In this document: piece after piece, positions 43,001 to 54,641 of the stretch
Position numbering within the stretch: position 1 is the first letter of the stretch
How the letters are laid out: each line of letters begins with the position of its first letter
From: JABFRZ01 sp964631945
Lineage (GTDB): Bacteria > Planctomycetota > UBA1135 > GCA-002686595
DNA: 64,000 nucleotides
Reading direction: 5' to 3'
Assembly (NCBI GenBank): GCA_964631945.1
Contig: CAZWAY010000004.1
Location: forward strand, 60,137 to 124,136
Notes under the pieces: generated by a model
Database searches by the model: none
Told to the model about the DNA's origin: nothing
Seen by the model: only the letters and a program-made list of their open reading frames with translations
Made by a program: the position numbers and the translations under genes

Positions 43001-43683
43001 GGCTTCTTTCCCGCCGCGCCGCCCGCGGCTGGCGCCTTCGGCGCGCGCTTGAGCGCCCGTCCGGCCGGGCGCGTCCAGTTCTCGTCCGGCCGTTCCCCGG
43101 CCAGGATCCGGGTCAGGGCGTTCTCGAGCCAGGCGCGTCGCGCCAGGCCCTGCTTCGCACGCGCGCCGTCCGGGTCGTCGTCGATCCCGCCGTGGTAGCG
43201 CAGGAAGCGGTTCGCATCGAGCAGGTACGCCTGGCCGTTGGCCGTGGCGCCGAAGGCGTCGGCCAGCGCGTTCCCGTGGTCGAGCCACACCGGCAGCGTG
43301 ACCTTCTCGGCCTCCAGCACCGCCCGCAGCTTCACGAGCGGATCGACCCCGGCCACGAGTTCGTCGTGGTTCGAGTCCACCAGCACGATCCGCAGCCGCT
43401 CCGCATGCGTGCGCTGCAGCTCGGCCAGGGGCTGGGCGTAGAAGCGCGAAACCGGGTCGCGGTAGCTCCAGAACACCAGCACCAGGACCCGCTCGGGGTT
43501 CTCGGCGAAGAGCGCGTGGGGTTTCCCGTCGAGGTCGCTCAGGTTGAGCTCGCCCTCGATGCGCCCGTTCAGCGGATAGGGCTTGGCGGTCGGCGCCGCG
43601 GCGGCGGCCGGAGCCTGGCTCGCGCGCGCCGGCAACCCGGCCAGCAGCGCGAGCACGAGCGGGGCGAGCGGGGAGTGGGTCAT
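42997..43683 (-). CDS. Secreted redoxin-fold protein lacking active-site cysteine
   Basis: The 228-aa protein has a signal peptide (LVLALLAGLPARASQA) and a thioredoxin/redoxin-like fold: VLVLVFWSYRDPVSRFYAQPL near residue 65, then RIVLVDSNHDELV and TLPVWLDHGNALADAFGATANGQAYLLD. In related proteins the FWSxxC position has cysteine; here it is aspartate (FWSYRDPVSR), so it cannot do thiol redox chemistry at that site. The tail is basic and alanine-rich. Its stop overlaps the start of the selenocysteine gene, so the two are translationally coupled and perhaps form a pair. GGAG lies a few nt before the ATG. Confidence 0.75.
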   Translation of the reverse strand: MTHSPLAPLVLALLAGLPARASQAPAAAAAPTAKPYPLNGRIEGELNLSDLDGKPHALFAENPERVLVLVFWSYRDPVSRFYAQPLAELQRTHAERLRIVLVDSNHDELVAGVDPLVKLRAVLEAEKVTLPVWLDHGNALADAFGATANGQAYLLDANRFLRYHGGIDDDPDGARAKQGLARRAWLENALTRILAGERPDENWTRPAGRALKRAPKAPAAGGAAGKKP

Positions 43684-43708
43684 GCCGGGCTCCGTGGGAG
43701 CGTGCGCC

Positions 43709-43714
43709 ATCATA
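43709..43714 (-). promoter_or_regulatory. -10 TATGAT for the redoxin/selenoprotein operon
   Basis: On the minus strand TATGAT lies 25 nt before the ATG at 43683. It is the closest match to TATAAT on this strand here. The -35 position is weak. Within 118 bp it is back to back with the ileS start. Confidence 0.45.
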
Positions 43715-43784
43715 GGCGGGGCGCGGCCCGCCGTGACGGCGAGAATGCCGGAGCCAGCGCGTGGAGGCGCGCACGACGCTGCCC

Positions 43785-43790
43785 TAGACT
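43785..43790 (+). promoter_or_regulatory. -10-like TAGACT before ileS
   Basis: TAGACT ends 11 nt before the ileS ATG, which would give a leader of only a few nucleotides. No T-box or other leader structure is seen. Confidence 0.4.
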
Positions 43791-43801
43791 CGCGCGCCAC
43801 G

Positions 43802-46954
<3,153 letters not shown>

Positions 46955-46966
46955 CGGGGACGCGGC

Positions 46967-49033
46967 GTGCACGGCGAACGCCTGTTCCTCGCCAACCTGG
47001 CGCTGGTGCTGTGCGTCGCGGCGGTGACCTCGGTCCTGTTCCGCCGGCTGCGCCAGCCGGTGGTGCTGGGCTACCTCCTGGCCGGCGTGATCGTCGGGCC
47101 GCACACGCCCACGCCGCTGTTCCTGTTCGCGGACACCGACAACCTCGAGGTCCTGTCCCAGCTGGGCGTGATCCTGGTCATGTTCTCGATCGGGCTCGAG
47201 TTCTCGCTGCGCAAGCTCGTGCACGTCTTCCCGCGCGTGGGGCTGGTGGCCCTGGTCGAGATCGGCGCCATGCTGTGGCTGGGCTACGTCACCGGCCAGG
47301 CGCTGGGCTGGTCCACCCGCGAGAGCTTCTTCGCGGGTGCGATCGTCTCGATCTCCAGCACCATGGTCATCGCCAAGGTCTTCGCCGAGCAGCGCGTGCC
47401 GCGCAAGCTGGCCGACCTGGTCGTCGGCGACCTGATCGTCGAGGACCTCGCGGCGATCCTGATGCTGGCGATCCTGACCACGGTCGCGCGCGGCGAGGAG
47501 GCCGCCGGCGCGCTGGCCAGCACGGCCGGACGGCTGGGGGCCTTCCTGTTCGCGCTCACGGTGGGCGGATACCTGTTCGTGCCGCGCGCGATCCGCGCGG
47601 TGGCCAAGCTGGCCAGCCCCGAGACCCTGCTGGTGAGCAGCGTGGGGCTGTGCTTCGCCTTCTCGCTGCTGGCCGAGGCGGCCGGCTTCTCGGTCGCGCT
47701 CGGCTCGTTCCTGGCCGGCTCGCTGGTGGCGGAGTCTGGACGCCACAAGCAGGTCGAGCCGCTCGTCGTGCCCCTGCGCGACCTGTTCGCGGCCGTGTTC
47801 TTCGTCTCGGTCGGGACGCTGGTCGACCCGCTGGTGGTGGTCGAGCACTGGCCGGCGGTCCTCTTGTTCGTCGTGGTCGTCGTGTGCGGCAAGATCGTCA
47901 GCGTCTCGCTGGGGGCCTTCCTCTCCGGCTACGACCCCTCGACCGCGCTGCAGGCCGGGATGAGCATGACCCAGATCGGGGAGTTCTCGTTCATCCTGGC
48001 GGGCGTGGGCGTGGCCAGCGGCGCGATCGACCCGGCCCTGTACGGGATCGCGGTGAGCGTCTCGGTCGTCACGACCTTCCTGACGCCCTGGCTCGTGCGC
48101 GCCTCGGGGCCCCTGGCGCTCTCGATCGAACACCGCCTGCCGAAGCCGTTGCGCACCTTCGCCTCGCTGTACGGCTCGTGGCTCGAGCAACTGCGCGCGC
48201 GGCCGCGGCGCGACCCGCTGCGCTTCAAGCTCCTGAAGCACGCCGGCTGGCTGGTGCTCGACGTGCTGTGCTTCGCGGGAGTGGTGATCGGCACTTCGAT
48301 CTACCTCGAACGGCTGGTGGTGCTGCTGGACGAGAGCACGGGCACGAGCCACCGCGTGGGCCGGGCGCTGGTGCTGCTCGCCGCCGGCACGGTGGCGCTG
48401 CCCTTCGTGGTCGGGATCATGCGCCTCTCACGCGCGCTCGGGGCCGAGCTCGCCAGCGCGGTGCTGCCGCGCGAGGGCGGGGGTCGGCCGGACCTCGCGC
48501 GCGCCCCGCGGCGTGCCTTCGTGGTGGCGCTGCAGCTCGCGATCGTGATCGTGGTCGGCGGGCCCCTGCTGGCGCTGACGCAGCCCTTCGTGCCGATCCT
48601 GTACCAGGCCGGCGTGGTGCTGTGCGCGCTCGGCGCGCTGGCCTTCGCCTTCTGGCGGCGCGCGTCCGACCTCGAGGCGCACGTGCAGGCCGGGGCGCAG
48701 ATCGTGGTCCAGGTGCTGGCGCGCCAGGGCGAGCGCGAGGAGCCGAGCCTCGAGCAGCTGCAGCCGCTGCTGCCGGGGCTGGGCGAGGTCACGCCCGTGC
48801 GTCTGGGGCCCGGCAGTCCAGCCGTGGGCAAGACCCTGGCCGAGCTCGACCTGCGCGCGCGCACGGGCGCTTCGGTGATCGCGATCACGCGGGCCGAGGG
48901 CGGCCTGGTGGCGCCCACCGGGCGCGAGGCGCTGCGCGCCGACGACGTGCTGGCCCTGGCCGGCAGCCGCGAGGCGGTCCAGGCCGCGCGCCATGCGCTG
49001 GGCGAGCACGTGCCCGCACCGCAGGCCGACTGA
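46967..49033 (+). CDS. CPA2 family monovalent cation:proton antiporter with C-terminal RCK_C-like domain
   Basis: The 688-aa protein has about 12-14 hydrophobic segments. The early region VVLGYLLAGVIVGPHTPTPL and the VIVGDLIVEDLAAILML-type segment (about residue 150) are typical of KefB-like Na+/H+ or K+/H+ antiporters. After membrane segments ending near residue 560 there is a cytoplasmic domain, with VRLGPGSPAVGKTLAELDLRAR-type RCK_C/TrkA-C sequence near residues 610-680 that could sense a ligand. The full RCK_N Rossmann domain of KefB/C is absent. The start is GTG at 46967. Ion specificity cannot be told from sequence. Confidence 0.88.
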   Translation: MHGERLFLANLALVLCVAAVTSVLFRRLRQPVVLGYLLAGVIVGPHTPTPLFLFADTDNLEVLSQLGVILVMFSIGLEFSLRKLVHVFPRVGLVALVEIGAMLWLGYVTGQALGWSTRESFFAGAIVSISSTMVIAKVFAEQRVPRKLADLVVGDLIVEDLAAILMLAILTTVARGEEAAGALASTAGRLGAFLFALTVGGYLFVPRAIRAVAKLASPETLLVSSVGLCFAFSLLAEAAGFSVALGSFLAGSLVAESGRHKQVEPLVVPLRDLFAAVFFVSVGTLVDPLVVVEHWPAVLLFVVVVVCGKIVSVSLGAFLSGYDPSTALQAGMSMTQIGEFSFILAGVGVASGAIDPALYGIAVSVSVVTTFLTPWLVRASGPLALSIEHRLPKPLRTFASLYGSWLEQLRARPRRDPLRFKLLKHAGWLVLDVLCFAGVVIGTSIYLERLVVLLDESTGTSHRVGRALVLLAAGTVALPFVVGIMRLSRALGAELASAVLPREGGGRPDLARAPRRAFVVALQLAIVIVVGGPLLALTQPFVPILYQAGVVLCALGALAFAFWRRASDLEAHVQAGAQIVVQVLARQGEREEPSLEQLQPLLPGLGEVTPVRLGPGSPAVGKTLAELDLRARTGASVIAITRAEGGLVAPTGREALRADDVLALAGSREAVQAARHALGEHVPAPQAD

Positions 49034-49041
49034 GGAGACGC

Positions 49042-50709
49042 CTACTGCTGGCCGGAGAACATGCGCAGCCAGGGCACGTCGAAGCCGAGCACGGCCTGGA
49101 AGAACTGCTGCTCGGTGAAGTCGCGCTGGCGATCGCCGAGCACGAAGGTCCCGTGCGGATCGCCGCCCATCGCGTAGTGACCGATGGGCAGGCCGCCGAT
49201 CGCGCCGTAGCCGAGGGCGACGCCGCCGAGGGCGAGATAGCCCGCGCTCACGCCGCCGAAGGAGAAGAGCCCCGCCGCCATGCCTCCGAAGGCCAGCAGG
49301 AGGCCGAAGGAGAGCCCACCCCACGCCAGCAGTCCGCAGGCGATGCCGCCACAGGCGAAGCCACCGTAGGCGCGGGCGCCGAAGGCCAGCACGCCCACCG
49401 CGACTTCGGGCGAGGCCGCCAGCCAGCCGCGCGCCACGCGCTTGGGTTGTCCGGGGGTGCGCGGGCCGTTGATCACGTGCACCAGCGGCAGGCCGAGCAG
49501 GGTGCGGTGCGAGCGGTACTCGTAGGGCAAGCCGGACACGTACAGGCCGCAAGTGGACCAGGCCCGGCGCAGGCGACCGCCCTCGGCGCGGCGTGCTTCG
49601 GTCGGGCGGCCCTCGGCCAGCGCGCGTAGGTCGGCCGCGAACGCCTGGGCGCCGCTGTAGCGGCGTTCGAGCGCGCGCGCCATGGCACGCCGCAAGACGG
49701 CCGCGCCGTCGTCCGAGACGCGCGCCTCGATCGAGTTCGGCGAGGGCGGCAGGGCGGTGCGGATCTTCTCGAACACCTCGAGCACGCTCGCGCCCTCGAA
49801 CGGGCGCACGCCGGTGAGCGCCTCGTACAGGCACACGCCCAGGCTGTACACGTCGGTGCGGTGGTCGACCTGGACGCCCGCCAGCCAGGCCTGCTCGGGT
49901 GACATGTAGTAGGGCGTGCCGAGCGTGTCGCCGGTGATCGAGAGCGCCGGGTCGCCGTCCGACTTGGCCAGGCCGAAGTCGACCACGACCGGCGTGCCGT
50001 CCTTGCGCAGCAGGATGTTCGAGGGCTTCACGTCGCGGTGCACGACCCCGTGCTCGTGCGCGACGGCGAGCGCCTCGGCCACGGGCGTGAGCAGGGCCGC
50101 CAGGGCCTGCTCGAGCGTGCGCCCGCGCGCCGCCAGGGGCGCGCTGCCGGCCGCGTGCGCCAGCTCCTCGGCGCTCCAGCGCCGTCCTGCGGCCGGGCCC
50201 AGGGTCTCGAGCACGCGCGCGAGCGACGGGCCCTCGACGTACTCCATCGCCAGGTAGTGGAAGCCGCGCTCGCTGCCCACGTCGTGGATCTGCACGATGC
50301 TCGCGTGCTTGAGCTTCGCGATCGCCAGCGCCTCGCGCCGGAAGCGATCGACGTGGGCCTGCTCGAGCGCCAGGCCCGGGCGCAGGATCTTGAGCGCCAC
50401 CGGGCGGCGCAGCTCGCCGTCCTGGGCCAGCCACACCAGCGCCATCCCGCCCCGGCCCAGCTCGCGCACCAGCCGGTAGCGTCCGAGGCTGGTGCCCGGC
50501 GCGAGCGGCACGGCCGCGCCGGGGGCGCTGGCCAGGCCGGCCTCGATCATCTTGAGGCAGCGCTCGAGCCCGGCCCGCGCCGTGGCCGGGACGCGCTCGA
50601 GGAAAAGCTGCTTCTTCGGGTGCTTGCCGGACGCCAGCAGGTCGGAGTACTCGGCCACGAGGTCGTCGAGCTGGTCGTCGAGCGGTTCGGAGGGCAGGGC
50701 AGGGCTCAT
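49042..50709 (-). CDS. Ser/Thr protein kinase fused to a glycine-rich repeat domain
   Basis: The kinase domain (residues about 75-370) is canonical: glycine loop LGRGGMALVWLA, K107 in VALKIL, HRD 224-226 in GVVHRDVKPSN, DFG 244-246 and SPE in YYMSPEQA. The C-terminal part starts with EYRSHRTLLGLPLVHV (about residue 404) and continues as short repeats of the type (A/S)(F/L)GG(M/V)(A/S)(A/V)G to about residue 530. This repeat resembles stand-alone proteins in which such glycine-rich units form a membrane or beta-solenoid structure. A kinase with this fusion is unusual. ATG at 50709 overlaps the sigma stop (ATGA). Confidence 0.88.
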   Translation of the reverse strand: MSPALPSEPLDDQLDDLVAEYSDLLASGKHPKKQLFLERVPATARAGLERCLKMIEAGLASAPGAAVPLAPGTSLGRYRLVRELGRGGMALVWLAQDGELRRPVALKILRPGLALEQAHVDRFRREALAIAKLKHASIVQIHDVGSERGFHYLAMEYVEGPSLARVLETLGPAAGRRWSAEELAHAAGSAPLAARGRTLEQALAALLTPVAEALAVAHEHGVVHRDVKPSNILLRKDGTPVVVDFGLAKSDGDPALSITGDTLGTPYYMSPEQAWLAGVQVDHRTDVYSLGVCLYEALTGVRPFEGASVLEVFEKIRTALPPSPNSIEARVSDDGAAVLRRAMARALERRYSGAQAFAADLRALAEGRPTEARRAEGGRLRRAWSTCGLYVSGLPYEYRSHRTLLGLPLVHVINGPRTPGQPKRVARGWLAASPEVAVGVLAFGARAYGGFACGGIACGLLAWGGLSFGLLLAFGGMAAGLFSFGGVSAGYLALGGVALGYGAIGGLPIGHYAMGGDPHGTFVLGDRQRDFTEQQFFQAVLGFDVPWLRMFSGQQ

Positions 50710-51338
50710 GGCGCCTCCGGGCGCAGGCCGGCGCCGGATTCGTCGCGCAAGCTCCGTTTTCGCGTCAGCTCCTCCTGCCAGGCCTCCAGCGCGCGCCGGT
50801 AGAGCGAGTGCACGGCGCTGGCCGAGCGTCCCATGCGCCGACCCGTGTCCTCGGCCGACAGGCCCTCGAACTGGCGCAGGCCGAGCACGCGCTGGTGCTC
50901 GGGCGTGAGCGTCAGGAAGGCGCGCGCCATCGCGCGGCTGGTCTCGCGTCCGGCCGCGGCCGTGTGCGGTCCCGGCGCGCTGGCTGCGGGAGTCCGGCCG
51001 GCGCCGGCCCGGCTCCAGTCGGAGTGGGTCAGGCGCTCCTCGCGCCCGTCGCGGCGCGCCGCGCGCAGGGCGCGCGCGGCGTCGATCACGGTCTGACGCG
51101 CGAGCAGTGCGAGCAGTCGCCACAGGGCACCCTCGCCCGCTTCCGCGGCCGGCAGGCCGCGCGCGCTCGCCAGCGTGCGCAGGAACACCTCCTGCACCAG
51201 GTCGTCGAGCTCGACCCGCGCGCGCACGGCGCGCCCGGCGAGGTGCGCCAGGCACAGGCGCAGGCGTCGTTCCTGCGCCGCCAGGCGCTCGCCGTCCGCG
51301 CGCGCCCCGGGATCCCCGCTGTGGCCCGCCGGCTGCAT
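50706..51338 (-). CDS. ECF sigma factor
   Basis: The 210-aa protein has sigma region 2 (ELDDLVQEVFLRTLASARGLP, about residue 44) and region 4 (LTLTPEHQRVLGLRQFEGLSAEDTGRRMGRS, about residue 140), where the helix-turn-helix binds the -35 element. The region between them is alanine-rich and variable. The start is ATG at 51336-51338. It overlaps the downstream kinase by 4 nt, so sigma and kinase are made together; kinases of this type may phosphorylate their cognate ECF factor. A minus-strand TACACT (51354-51349) lies 10 nt before the start. Confidence 0.87.
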   Translation of the reverse strand: MQPAGHSGDPGARADGERLAAQERRLRLCLAHLAGRAVRARVELDDLVQEVFLRTLASARGLPAAEAGEGALWRLLALLARQTVIDAARALRAARRDGREERLTHSDWSRAGAGRTPAASAPGPHTAAAGRETSRAMARAFLTLTPEHQRVLGLRQFEGLSAEDTGRRMGRSASAVHSLYRRALEAWQEELTRKRSLRDESGAGLRPEAP

Positions 51339-51348
51339 CGCCGCGCGA

Positions 51349-51354
51349 GTGTAG
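51349..51354 (-). promoter_or_regulatory. -10-like TACACT before the ECF sigma gene
   Basis: TACACT lies 10 nt before the sigma factor ATG on the minus strand, which implies a leader of only a few nucleotides. No consensus -35 is visible, so an ECF- or alternative-sigma promoter remains possible. Confidence 0.35.
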
Positions 51355-51467
51355 CGCCTCGGCGCGCGGCTCCGCTCGTCCCCCGATGGCATTCCCGTAC
51401 GCGCGTGCCTACCCTCTTCCTTTCCGTCTCCCCGCGTCCCAGCCGCCGCGCCGCCCCCGCAACCCCC

Positions 51468-53372
51468 ATGGCCAAGCAGGAGATCCGCGACCGATCCGAT
51501 CCGGAGAGCATGCGCGCCTTCATGCGCGCGCTGCTGGAGGACGTGCACGCCCTCGAGAAGATGCTGGCGGGCGAGTGGTTCGAGACCGGCGTGCGCCGCA
51601 TCGGCGCCGAGCAGGAGATGTTCCTGGTGGACCGCGCGCTGCGGCCGGCCAACCGGGCGCTGACGCTGCTCGAGGAGCTGCCGCGCAACTTCTTCACGAC
51701 CGAGCTCGGGCAGTTCAACCTCGAGCTCAACCTGACGCCGCTGGTGTTCCAGAAGGACTGCCTCTCGCAGCTGCACCGCGAGCTCGACCAGCGCCTGGCG
51801 GAGGTGCGCGGCGTGGCCGCCAAGCACGGCGTCAAGGTGCTGCTCACGGGCATCCTGCCCACGCTGGAGAAGCGCCACCTCGGGCTCGACTCGATGACGC
51901 CCATCCCGCGCTACTACCAGCTGAACCAGATCATGCGCGGGCTGCGCGGGGGCGAGTTCCGCACCTACATCAAGGGCCTCGACGAGTTCCAGGCCAAGCA
52001 CGACAACGTGATGCTGGAGGCCGCCAACACCAGCTTCCAGCTGCACTTCCAGGTCGGGCCGGGCGAGTTCGCGATGCTGCACAACGTGGCCCAGCTGGCC
52101 ACCGCGCCGGTCCTGGCCGCGGCCGTCAACTCGCCGGTGCTGCTGCGCCACCGCCTGTGGCACGAGACGCGCGTGGCGCTGTTCCAGCAGTCGGTCGACA
52201 CGCGCTCGGAGACGCACGCCCAGCGCGGCGGCCGCGTGCGCGTGAACTTCGGCGACCGCTGGGTCGAGAAGTCGATCCTGGAGATCTTCCGCGAGGACGT
52301 GGCGCGCTACCGCGTGCTGATCGCGACCGAGCTGGAGGAATCCCCGCTGGCCAAGCTGGCGCGCGGCGAGGCGCCCGAGCTCAAGGCCCTGCGCCTGCAC
52401 AACGGCACGATCTACCGCTGGAACCGGCCCTGCTACGGGGTCGTGAACGGGCGCGCCCACCTGCGCATCGAGGCGCGCGCCCTGCCGGCGGGGCCCAGCG
52501 TGCTGGACGAGGTCGCCAACGCGGCCTTTTTCTTCGGCCTGATGTGCGTGCTGTCCGACGAGTACGGGGACCCCAAGAACGAGATGTCCTTCGACGATGC
52601 CAAGGCCAACTTCATGGCCGCTGCCCGCTACGGCCTGCACGCGCGCCTGCACTGGTTCGGCAAGACCGTCGGCGCGGACGAGCTCATCCAGCGCGAGCTG
52701 CTGCCGCTCGCGCGGCGTGGGCTGGAGACGCGTGGCATCGACGGCGGCGACATCGAGCGCTACCTGGGCGTGATCGAGCAGCGCGTGAAGAGCGGACGCA
52801 CCGGCGCGCAGTGGCTGCTCGACTCGCTCGAGAGCATCGACGGCAAGGGCCGTCCCGACGAGCGCTACCGCGCGCTCGCGGCCGGGATGCTGGAGCACCA
52901 GTGGACGGGCAAGGCCGTGCACGAATGGCCGCTGGCCGAGGTCGAGAGTTCGGCCAACGCGCGCGACAGCTACCGCACCGTGGGCCAGTACATGTCGACC
53001 GACCTGTTCACGGTGCACCCCGAGGACCTGGTCGACCTGGCCGCCAGCGTGATGGACTGGGAGCACCTCCGGCACGTGCCGGTCGAGGATCACGAGGGTC
53101 ACCTGGTGGGGCTCGTGACGCATCGCCAGCTGCTGCGCCAGGTGAGCCAGGGCCAGACCGGCCGACCGGTGGCCGTGCGCGAGATCATGCGCCCCGATCC
53201 GGTCACGGTCACGCCCGAGACGACCACGATCGAGGCCCTCGACCGGATGCGCGCCAGCAAGCTCGGCTGCTTGCCCGTGGTGCAGGACGGCAAGCTCGTG
53301 GGACTCGTGACCGAGTCCGATTTCATCGACGTCTCGGCGCGCCTCCTGGACGAATGGCTGCGGCAGGAGTGA
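51468..53372 (+). CDS. GCS2-type carboxylate-amine ligase with C-terminal CBS pair
   Basis: Residues about 30-460 are a glutamate-cysteine ligase family 2 domain (GAEQEMFLVDRALRPA near residue 46, NLELNLTPL near 86 and AANTSFQLHFQV near 184). Residues about 505-634 form a tandem CBS pair (YMSTDLFTVHPEDLVDLAA ... EIMRPDPVTVTPETTTIEALD), which in other proteins binds adenine nucleotides. The 634-aa layout is known in several bacterial genomes. The reaction may be glutamate-cysteine ligation or another ATP-dependent amide bond. The next gene, desuccinylase-like, probably shares the transcript. Confidence 0.9.
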   Translation: MAKQEIRDRSDPESMRAFMRALLEDVHALEKMLAGEWFETGVRRIGAEQEMFLVDRALRPANRALTLLEELPRNFFTTELGQFNLELNLTPLVFQKDCLSQLHRELDQRLAEVRGVAAKHGVKVLLTGILPTLEKRHLGLDSMTPIPRYYQLNQIMRGLRGGEFRTYIKGLDEFQAKHDNVMLEAANTSFQLHFQVGPGEFAMLHNVAQLATAPVLAAAVNSPVLLRHRLWHETRVALFQQSVDTRSETHAQRGGRVRVNFGDRWVEKSILEIFREDVARYRVLIATELEESPLAKLARGEAPELKALRLHNGTIYRWNRPCYGVVNGRAHLRIEARALPAGPSVLDEVANAAFFFGLMCVLSDEYGDPKNEMSFDDAKANFMAAARYGLHARLHWFGKTVGADELIQRELLPLARRGLETRGIDGGDIERYLGVIEQRVKSGRTGAQWLLDSLESIDGKGRPDERYRALAAGMLEHQWTGKAVHEWPLAEVESSANARDSYRTVGQYMSTDLFTVHPEDLVDLAASVMDWEHLRHVPVEDHEGHLVGLVTHRQLLRQVSQGQTGRPVAVREIMRPDPVTVTPETTTIEALDRMRASKLGCLPVVQDGKLVGLVTESDFIDVSARLLDEWLRQE

Positions 53373-54556
53373 ACACCCGCAGCGCCGAAGCGCTGGCCGA
53401 CCTGCAGGGTCTGCCGCGCGTGCTCGGCGTGCATCCGGCGCGCGGCGAGGCGCGCGGGACGCTCTTGCTGGTGGTGGGCGGTGTGCACGGCAACGAACCG
53501 GCCGGCGTGCGCGCGATCCGCGCGGTCCTGGCCGAGATCGAGCGGCGCCAGCTCGCCATCCGCGGCCGCCTGGTGGGGCTGGTCGGCAATGCGCGCGCCC
53601 TGGCCCAGGGCCAGCGCTTCCTGGGCAGCGACCTGAACCGCCTGTGGACCGAGGAACGCCTGGCGGCCCTGCGCACCTCGAGCGAGCCCGTGCGCGATCC
53701 CGAGGTGCTCGAGCAGATCGCCCTGCTGGCGGCCTTCGAGGAGCACCTGGCCGGTTCGTGGGAGCGCGTGGTGCTGCTCGACCTGCACTCGACCTCGGCC
53801 GGTGGCGCGCCCTTCACGATCATCTCGGACACGCTGCAGAACCGGCCCCTCGCCTTCGCGCTGCCGGTGCCGGTGCTGCTCGGTCTGGAGGAGCGCATCG
53901 AGGGCACCCTGCTGGCCTGGTTCGCGGACCTCGGGCACGTGGCGCTGTGCCTCGAGGGCGGCCAGAACGAGCTCTTCTCGACGGTCGAGCACCACACCGC
54001 GGCGCTGTGGCTGACGCTGGTCTCCGCCGGCCTGCTCGCGGCCGAGGACGTGCCCGAACTCGAGGCCCAGCGCCGGCGCCTGGCGAACAGCGCGCGCAGC
54101 CTGCCGGCCGTGGTCGAGCTGCGCTACCGCTACGCGATCGCGCCGGGCGCCGAGTTCGAGATGCGCCCCGGCTACCAGAACTTCCAGCCCGTGCGCCGCG
54201 GCGAGGTGCTGGCGCGTGTCGATCCGGGCAGCGGCGCGCGCGAGGTGCAGAGCCCGCTGGGTGGCCTGGTGCTGATGCCGCGCTACCAGGCCCTCGGTGA
54301 CGACGGCTTCTTCCTGGGGCGGCGGGTGCGACCCTTCTGGCTGCGGCTCTCGGGCTGGCTGCGGAGCGCGGGCCTCGGCTGGTTCCCGCGTCTCCTGCCG
54401 GGCGTGCGTCCCGATCCCGCGCGCCCGGGCGAGCTGGTGGTGGACCGGCGCGTCGCGCGCTGGTTCACGGCCGAGATCCTGCACCTGTTCGGCTATCGCT
54501 GGCGCTCGCGCGAGGGCCGCACGGTGCGTTTCGTGCGCCGGCGCGACGCGCGGTGA
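53354..54556 (+). CDS. Succinylglutamate desuccinylase/aspartoacylase-like zinc hydrolase
   Basis: The M14-like fold shows the zinc ligands in LLVVGGVHGNEPAG (H and E near residue 42) and LLDLHSTSAGG (H near residue 142), with the catalytic GGQNE-like glutamate in CLEGGQNELF near residue 202. The C-terminal domain from about residue 265 resembles the lipoyl/beta-barrel domain of aspartoacylases. The ATG at 53354 overlaps the preceding gene by 19 nt; GTG at 53369 would give a 4-nt overlap instead. Substrate is unknown, an N-acyl amino acid being most likely. Association with the GCS2 gene suggests a shared pathway. Confidence 0.85.
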   Translation: MAAAGVNTRSAEALADLQGLPRVLGVHPARGEARGTLLLVVGGVHGNEPAGVRAIRAVLAEIERRQLAIRGRLVGLVGNARALAQGQRFLGSDLNRLWTEERLAALRTSSEPVRDPEVLEQIALLAAFEEHLAGSWERVVLLDLHSTSAGGAPFTIISDTLQNRPLAFALPVPVLLGLEERIEGTLLAWFADLGHVALCLEGGQNELFSTVEHHTAALWLTLVSAGLLAAEDVPELEAQRRRLANSARSLPAVVELRYRYAIAPGAEFEMRPGYQNFQPVRRGEVLARVDPGSGAREVQSPLGGLVLMPRYQALGDDGFFLGRRVRPFWLRLSGWLRSAGLGWFPRLLPGVRPDPARPGELVVDRRVARWFTAEILHLFGYRWRSREGRTVRFVRRRDAR

Positions 54557-54641
54557 GGGCGGAGCCGCGCAGCGTGCCGCGAACGGGCGGGAAGAAGTCC
54601 TGGGCCCCGCGCGTCCAGGGCCGCGGCCGCGAGACCCCGTC

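Noticed and set aside
42824..43774. Reading the redoxin/TlpA region as two separate ORFs with a stop at 42824
   Set aside because: The frame and fold continue in the same phase on both sides of the TGA, and the TGA sits at the catalytic Cys position, so one gene is the better reading.
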